Positions 59,646 through 64,000 of a DNA stretch of 64,000 nucleotides are shown here, one piece after another. The stretch is from contig NZ_QVML01000010.1 in NCBI RefSeq assembly GCF_010501015.1, positions 1-64,000 on the forward strand, read 5' to 3'. The notes beneath the pieces are model-generated. The model ran no database searches. It was not told where the DNA came from and was given only the letters and a program-made list of their open reading frames with translations. Made by a program: the position numbers and the translations under genes. Origin of the DNA: Bacteroides sp. 214 (lineage in GTDB: Bacteria; Bacteroidota; Bacteroidia; Bacteroidales; Bacteroidaceae). Position 1 is the stretch's first letter; each line of letters starts with the position of its first letter.

Positions 59646-61310
59646 ATGAAATATAGAATTATATGGTGTGCCCTGTCACTATTATTGCTAGTATCGTGGG
59701 TAGAGGTTAACACGCCTGTTACTATCTTTATGATAGGCGACTCTACCATGGCGAATAAAAGAATCGATGGTGGTAATCCCGAACGTGGATGGGGACACGC
59801 TCTTCCTCGTTTCTTTGACGATAAGCAAGTGGTAATTGACAACCATGCACAAAATGGCAGAAGTTCCAAGAGCTTTATAGACGAAGGACGTTGGGATGCT
59901 GTTCTTGCCAAAATCAAAAAGGGAGATTACGTTTTTATTCAGTTTGGACATAACGACGAGAAACCAAAACCCGATCGTCATACAGAGCCGGGTAGTACAT
60001 TCGACGAGAACTTGCGTCGTTTTGTAAACGAAACACGTTCCAAAGGAGGCATTCCTGTATTGTTCAACGCCATTGTGCGTCGCAATTTCAACGAAGAAGG
60101 CGTATTGGTAGATACACACGGAGCCTATTTGGATTCGCCCCGCAATGTAGCAAAAGAGTTGGATGTTCTCTTTATTGATATGAATAAGATGACACACGAC
60201 TTGGTGCAGAACATGGGGGTAGAAGCTTCTAAAAAACTCTTTGTGTGGATAGAGCCCAACACAGTGCCCATAGCTCCCAAAGGAAAAGAAGACAACACCC
60301 ACCTTAATGTATACGGCGCGCGTACGCTTGCTTCAATGGTGGTGAAAGTTATTGAGGAGCAAATACCCGAACTGGGAAAACACACCCGTTGGTTCGATTA
60401 TGTAGTTGCCAAAGATGGTACCGGTGATTTTTTTACGGTGCAGGAAGCAATCAATGCTGTTCCCGATCTCCGGAAGAATATGCGTACAACCATTCTTATC
60501 CGCAAAGGGGAGTACAAAGAAAAGCTGATAGTTCCACAGTGTAAGGCAAACATTTCTCTGGTAGGAGAAGATGGCGCTGTACTTACGTATGACAGCTACG
60601 CCAATGCCTTAAATGCTTTTGGCGAACCTTTGGGCACTTCGGGCTCTTCGGCTTGTTACATCTATGCATCCGATTTTTCGGCAGAGAACATTACCTTCGA
60701 GAATAGTGCCGGAGCAGTAGGTCAAGCTGTGGCATGCTTTATAGAAGGAGATCGTGCTTACTTTAAGAACTGTCGCTTCCTTGGTTTCCAAGACACGCTG
60801 TACAACCACGGCAGAAATTCACGTCAATACTTTGAAGATTGCTATATAGAAGGAACGGTCGATTTTATCTTCGGATGGTCTACTGCGGTATTCAACAGAT
60901 GCACCATTCATAGCAAACGGGGCGGTTACCTCACAGCTCCCGCTACCGACAAGGGCAAGAAGTATGGATACGTATTCTACGATTGCAAACTCACTGCCGA
61001 CGAAGGAGTAAACGGAGTTTACCTTTCTCGTCCTTGGCGACCCTACGGAAAGACTGTCTTCATTCGCTGTGAAATGGGCAAACACATTCGCCCCGAAGGT
61101 TGGAATAACTGGGGAAAACCGGAAAACGAAAAAACTGCATACTATGCCGAGTATAAAAGTACCGGTGAAGGAGCCAACCCCACTGCCCGCGCGAAGTTCT
61201 CGCATCAGCTAAAGAATCTGGACGGTTATAGCATACAAGATGTATTAAAAGGCTATGACGGTTGGAATCCGGTAGAGAACGGGAATAAACTAGTAAATAT
61301 CGCACGTTAA
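59646..61310 (+). CDS. Bifunctional CE12 acetylesterase - CE8 pectin methylesterase
   Basis: The frame opens at 59610, overlapping the previous gene; the signal-peptide-like start MKYRIIWCALSLLLLVSW at 59646 is preferred (554 residues). The N-terminal half (about 20-245) is an SGNH hydrolase of rhamnogalacturonan acetylesterase type: IGDSTMANKRIDGG, FGHNDEKP and DNTHLNVYGA. The C-terminal half (about 255-540) is CE8: FLGFQDTLYN, GTVDFIFGW and LSRPWRPY. The protein would remove both acetyl and methyl esters from pectin. It is the last gene of the operon before the terminator at 61336. Confidence 0.94.
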   Translation: MKYRIIWCALSLLLLVSWVEVNTPVTIFMIGDSTMANKRIDGGNPERGWGHALPRFFDDKQVVIDNHAQNGRSSKSFIDEGRWDAVLAKIKKGDYVFIQFGHNDEKPKPDRHTEPGSTFDENLRRFVNETRSKGGIPVLFNAIVRRNFNEEGVLVDTHGAYLDSPRNVAKELDVLFIDMNKMTHDLVQNMGVEASKKLFVWIEPNTVPIAPKGKEDNTHLNVYGARTLASMVVKVIEEQIPELGKHTRWFDYVVAKDGTGDFFTVQEAINAVPDLRKNMRTTILIRKGEYKEKLIVPQCKANISLVGEDGAVLTYDSYANALNAFGEPLGTSGSSACYIYASDFSAENITFENSAGAVGQAVACFIEGDRAYFKNCRFLGFQDTLYNHGRNSRQYFEDCYIEGTVDFIFGWSTAVFNRCTIHSKRGGYLTAPATDKGKKYGYVFYDCKLTADEGVNGVYLSRPWRPYGKTVFIRCEMGKHIRPEGWNNWGKPENEKTAYYAEYKSTGEGANPTARAKFSHQLKNLDGYSIQDVLKGYDGWNPVENGNKLVNIAR

Positions 61311-61335
61311 AACGAGGTTCAATCAATAAGGAAAC

Positions 61336-61364
61336 GGGGTTCATTTTATCTGAAAATGAACCCC
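61336..61364. terminator. Terminator after the pectinesterase operon
   Basis: GGGGTTCATTTT pairs with AAAATGAACCCC and is followed by T-rich sequence. The core GGGGTTCA is the same as in the terminator of the first pectin operon at 3023. Confidence 0.85.
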
Positions 61365-61489
61365 ATTTTATTGTTAATTGGAGGCTACTTTAGCTGACTA
61401 TATAAGGGGTTGAACCCTTTTAAGGTTTAGGAAATCAAAGGAGCTGTATACTCCGGGGACGTAGAGACTTCCACTCTCCCACCACCTCT

Positions 61490-62641
61490 CTACTTCAACC
61501 ACTTATCGAAAAACTCCAGCGACTCTTGTTGTATGGCTTTGCTCATAAAATGCTTCTCTTCCCAAATCTTAGTAACAAGCCTATCGCCTACCCCTTGGCT
61601 ATCCCATACTTCGCGTAGTGTGGCATAGGCGCTCTCCACGCCTTCTACAGGAAAGAGTTTATCTTGTGTACCATTAAAGAACAGCGAAGGTTTGGGACAT
61701 GCAATAGATGCTACATGCGGATAATCCATAAATCGTCGGATGCCCGGAATAATCATAGAATAGGCAGAGCCACCTTTGTTTTGATTGTTAGTCATGGTCA
61801 TCAGCGTTTCGGTGGTGTTCATCCAGCAAAGCGAAGCCGAAGCAGCGATTTTATCTGTTGCCGCCGAAAGCATCCAAGAACGATGCCCACCCATAGAGAA
61901 ACCTATGCAGCCTATTTTGTCGGCTTTTACTTGTGGCAGCGAAGCGAGAAACTCTGTGCTTCGTACATCATCCATCGTTATTACGCCTCCCCACGATGTG
62001 CCCATTTGCATTAAATTGGAGGCAAGAGCCTGTTGTATATCGTAGTTGACTCCTTCTTTTCGGCCACGTTCGCCCCAAAAGAGCGCATCAACTACAAGCA
62101 CCACATAGCCTTTGGCTGCAAAATAGTCGCTTACAGGCACACTGTCATAGCAACGTTCTTGCCATTGGCGAGAGTCTTCCATAACTTCGGCAGATACACC
62201 AAAGGGCTTTACCACTTTTTCTTTACCGATACTAAAATGTGCGCCATGATCGTGTAGCATCACAAGAGCAGGAAAAGGCCCCTCACCATCCGGAATAAGC
62301 AAATAGGCCGGTACGCGATACCAGGCAGAAAGGTTGAAGCTTATCTTTTGTGCACGGTATCCATCGCGTTGTTCGGTAGCTGTTATTTCCATCTCATAAT
62401 CGGCTGGTGCAGGAAGTATGTTTTCCAAACACATAGTCAGCGTTTCACGGGCAGTGGTTCTCCACGCAGAGAAATCGCCATCCTGATTGTTCTGCCAAGC
62501 CAGCGGAAAGGTTAATGAGTTTTTTAATTCCTGATAGAATACCGGCATACTTTTTTCAACGCCGTAAGGTTTTTCTACTTGTTCTTGCGCAAAGAGCATG
62601 GCAGAAAGAAGAATAAGAAGCGTGGTTACTTGTGTTCTCAT
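61490..62641 (-). CDS. Exported alpha/beta-hydrolase esterase
   Basis: 383 residues with signal peptide (ILLSAMLFAQ). Nucleophile elbow GFSMGGH, acid in FNGTQDKLFP and His in EEKHFMSK; the oxyanion region is PALVMLHDHGAHF. It resembles the acetyl-xylan esterase/dienelactone hydrolase-like proteins in Bacteroidetes glycan loci, and probably removes acetyl or methyl esters from pectic oligomers. A -7 box lies just upstream and separates it from the sensor kinase. Confidence 0.82.
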   Translation of the reverse strand: MRTQVTTLLILLSAMLFAQEQVEKPYGVEKSMPVFYQELKNSLTFPLAWQNNQDGDFSAWRTTARETLTMCLENILPAPADYEMEITATEQRDGYRAQKISFNLSAWYRVPAYLLIPDGEGPFPALVMLHDHGAHFSIGKEKVVKPFGVSAEVMEDSRQWQERCYDSVPVSDYFAAKGYVVLVVDALFWGERGRKEGVNYDIQQALASNLMQMGTSWGGVITMDDVRSTEFLASLPQVKADKIGCIGFSMGGHRSWMLSAATDKIAASASLCWMNTTETLMTMTNNQNKGGSAYSMIIPGIRRFMDYPHVASIACPKPSLFFNGTQDKLFPVEGVESAYATLREVWDSQGVGDRLVTKIWEEKHFMSKAIQQESLEFFDKWLK

Positions 62642-62665
62642 GATAATATCTTGTTAAAACTTCTC

Positions 62666-62673
62666 CAAAGATA
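62666..62673 (-). promoter_or_regulatory. -7 box for the esterase gene
   Basis: TATCTTTG on the - strand, 25 bp before the start, so the gene is not solely dependent on the upstream kinase promoter. Confidence 0.55.
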
Positions 62674-62697
62674 CAGAAAAAATAAGAGAGAGGGAGA

Positions 62698-64000
62698 CTA
62701 ATTCAACGGAACTTCAAACACAATCCTTGCCCCTTCTTTGTAGGTTTTATCTACAAATATATTTCCTCTCATTCTTTTTATGATGAGGCTGCAAACGTAC
62801 AACCCCAAACCTGCCCCCTGGGTAAATTCATTTATCTTATTGAAACGTTCAAATACCCATTTCTGCTTATCTACAGGAATACCTATGCCAACGTCTGTTA
62901 CACCTACTTTGAGCCACCCCTTCTCTATACGATAGGCAAGCGTTATGCAGGATTCTGCCTCACCAAATTTGGCTGCGTTGGAGAGCAGATTATCTATTAA
63001 TTGGTCTAAGTATGTATGGTTTATATGAATAATGGGGTTCGTATCTTCTGCTTCGAGCACCCATCTCCTATCCGGGTATAATTTAGTAAATTTATCAATA
63101 GACTCTTTACACTCCTTGTATATATGAGTAGGCTCGGTAGGCAGTAAATCTTCCGAAGAATAAAGCTGTGACACCTCCAGCATATCATCCAGAATTTTGG
63201 TTAATAGAGCGGTTTGTTTCTCTACTTCTTTTGCCATCTCTTGCTTCTCCTCCGGTTCCATATCGGTAAGCAGAGCAGTTGTTGTAAATCCAGAGATGAT
63301 ATTGAGCGGTGTTCTTATTTCGTGGCACATAGAGTGTACGAAAGAACTCTTCATCGTTTCACTTTCTTCTATCTTCCTGTTGAGTCGTTGCAATTTACGA
63401 CTGGTGCGGTAATTGTACACACCCCAACCCAAAATCAAAAACAGGATAATGACCGATGCTATGATTATGATTCGCTGGTTATGTTGTTCAAGCTCTGCAT
63501 TTCTTAATTTTTCGGCATTAACTTCGTGTTGTATCTGCAACTCCTTGTATTTTCCTTCACTTTCGGCTTTAGCGATTGAGTCGGACAGTTGGGTGGCTTT
63601 ATTATATTCAAGGTATGCATTTTCAAACTCTCCCAATTTGTAGAGCAGTTCGGCTTTTCCTTTCTGTTGGTTAATGGCAAGTAGCGGATAGGTATTATAC
63701 TTCAGCAACGTATCAATTTGCTGCAATGCTTTAGGATAATCCTCTTTAATCATGTAATATTCGCGTCCTACCATTGCCTGATAGTAGGGAGCAGGAGGAG
63801 TAGGCGCCTGCGAAGGAAACTGCTTCAATAACTCTGTGAAACGGAGAAAGAAAATATCTCTATTCTTTTGCGAGATAGTTTGCGACATAGAGAGATTGCC
63901 ATAAGCACGAATACGCGACCGCTGACTGTAGTATGGACGTTTCCTTATCTCGGGTAACTCCAGATAATTTTCGAACACATCTAATTGTTGCATCGTATAT
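62698..64000 (-). CDS. Sensor histidine kinase with TPR-like sensor region (5' end outside window)
   Basis: The frame is still open at the window edge, so at least 433 codons are present and the true start lies beyond; the Met at 63993 may be internal. The N-terminal part is helical and TPR-like (YPKALQQIDTLLKYNTYPLL, LGEFENAYLEYNKATQLSDS), then a membrane segment IIIIASVIILFLILGWGVY, HisKA with MCHEIRTPLNIISGF, and HATPase with NLLSNAAKF, DVGIGIP and GAGLGLYVCS ending at 62698. No receiver or DNA-binding domain is attached. Bacteroidales TPR kinases of this shape usually have a partner regulator elsewhere. It is unlike the HTCS of block 1. Confidence 0.88.
   Translation of the reverse strand, partial: YTMQQLDVFENYLELPEIRKRPYYSQRSRIRAYGNLSMSQTISQKNRDIFFLRFTELLKQFPSQAPTPPAPYYQAMVGREYYMIKEDYPKALQQIDTLLKYNTYPLLAINQQKGKAELLYKLGEFENAYLEYNKATQLSDSIAKAESEGKYKELQIQHEVNAEKLRNAELEQHNQRIIIIASVIILFLILGWGVYNYRTSRKLQRLNRKIEESETMKSSFVHSMCHEIRTPLNIISGFTTTALLTDMEPEEKQEMAKEVEKQTALLTKILDDMLEVSQLYSSEDLLPTEPTHIYKECKESIDKFTKLYPDRRWVLEAEDTNPIIHINHTYLDQLIDNLLSNAAKFGEAESCITLAYRIEKGWLKVGVTDVGIGIPVDKQKWVFERFNKINEFTQGAGLGLYVCSLIIKRMRGNIFVDKTYKEGARIVFEVPLN

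Overview
The window comes from the chromosome of a glycan-degrading Bacteroidales bacterium (Bacteroides/Parabacteroides/Dysgonomonas-like; genus not resolvable by eye). The evidence is a SusC/SusD pair with a hybrid two-component regulator, many exported lipoproteins with a lipobox Cys, a GldB-type lipoprotein, weak Shine-Dalgarno sequences, and the Bacteroidetes -7 promoter motif TAnnTTTG in front of about twenty transcription units. No rRNA, tRNA, CRISPR array, transposase or prophage was seen.

Two blocks serve pectin breakdown. Block 1 (0.4-24.6 kb) has a leftward operon of seven genes: susC, susD, a PL1 pectate lyase fused to a beta-propeller, a six-hairpin glycosidase-like lipoprotein, GH105, GH28 and GH105. 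The operon ends at a strong terminator shared with a convergent GH3 gene. A 1427-residue hybrid two-component system is divergent from susC, followed by a further GH28 and a carbohydrate esterase. Block 2 (50.3-62.6 kb) has GH28, a DUF4861 protein, a GH43, an ExuT-like hexuronate MFS transporter, a rightward operon GH105 - CE8 - CE12/CE8 fusion, an alpha/beta-hydrolase esterase, and part of a sensor kinase. Together they suggest this route: esterases remove methyl and acetyl groups, PL1 and GH28 cut homogalacturonan, GH105 removes unsaturated uronates, GH3/GH43/GH2 trim side chains, SusCD imports oligomers, and the MFS protein takes up uronic acids.

The 25 kb between the blocks is mixed: glutamine synthetase, GH2, rfbA, a tandem pair of LruC-domain surface lipoproteins with a stunted third copy, an FKBP isomerase, a ROK kinase - MFS - SIS sugar operon, a 64-residue unknown protein behind a structured leader, a PAS sensor kinase, dipeptidyl peptidase IV, lipA, a membrane protein with a Nudix-like tail, an RsmI-like methylase, a GldB-like lipoprotein and fabI.

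The most unexpected feature lies outside the genes. Six intergenic regions carry short tandem arrays whose repeat length is always 22 bp (once 11 bp), although the repeated sequences fall into several unrelated families. Several arrays are bounded by inverted repeats. One family inverts its near-palindromic core from unit to unit. Two copies of a composite element (a 53-bp box plus a 22-bp array) lie at 28.8 kb and 43.1 kb in opposite orientation; at 28.8 kb the repeats supply the stop codons of both neighbouring genes. I know of no name for this system.
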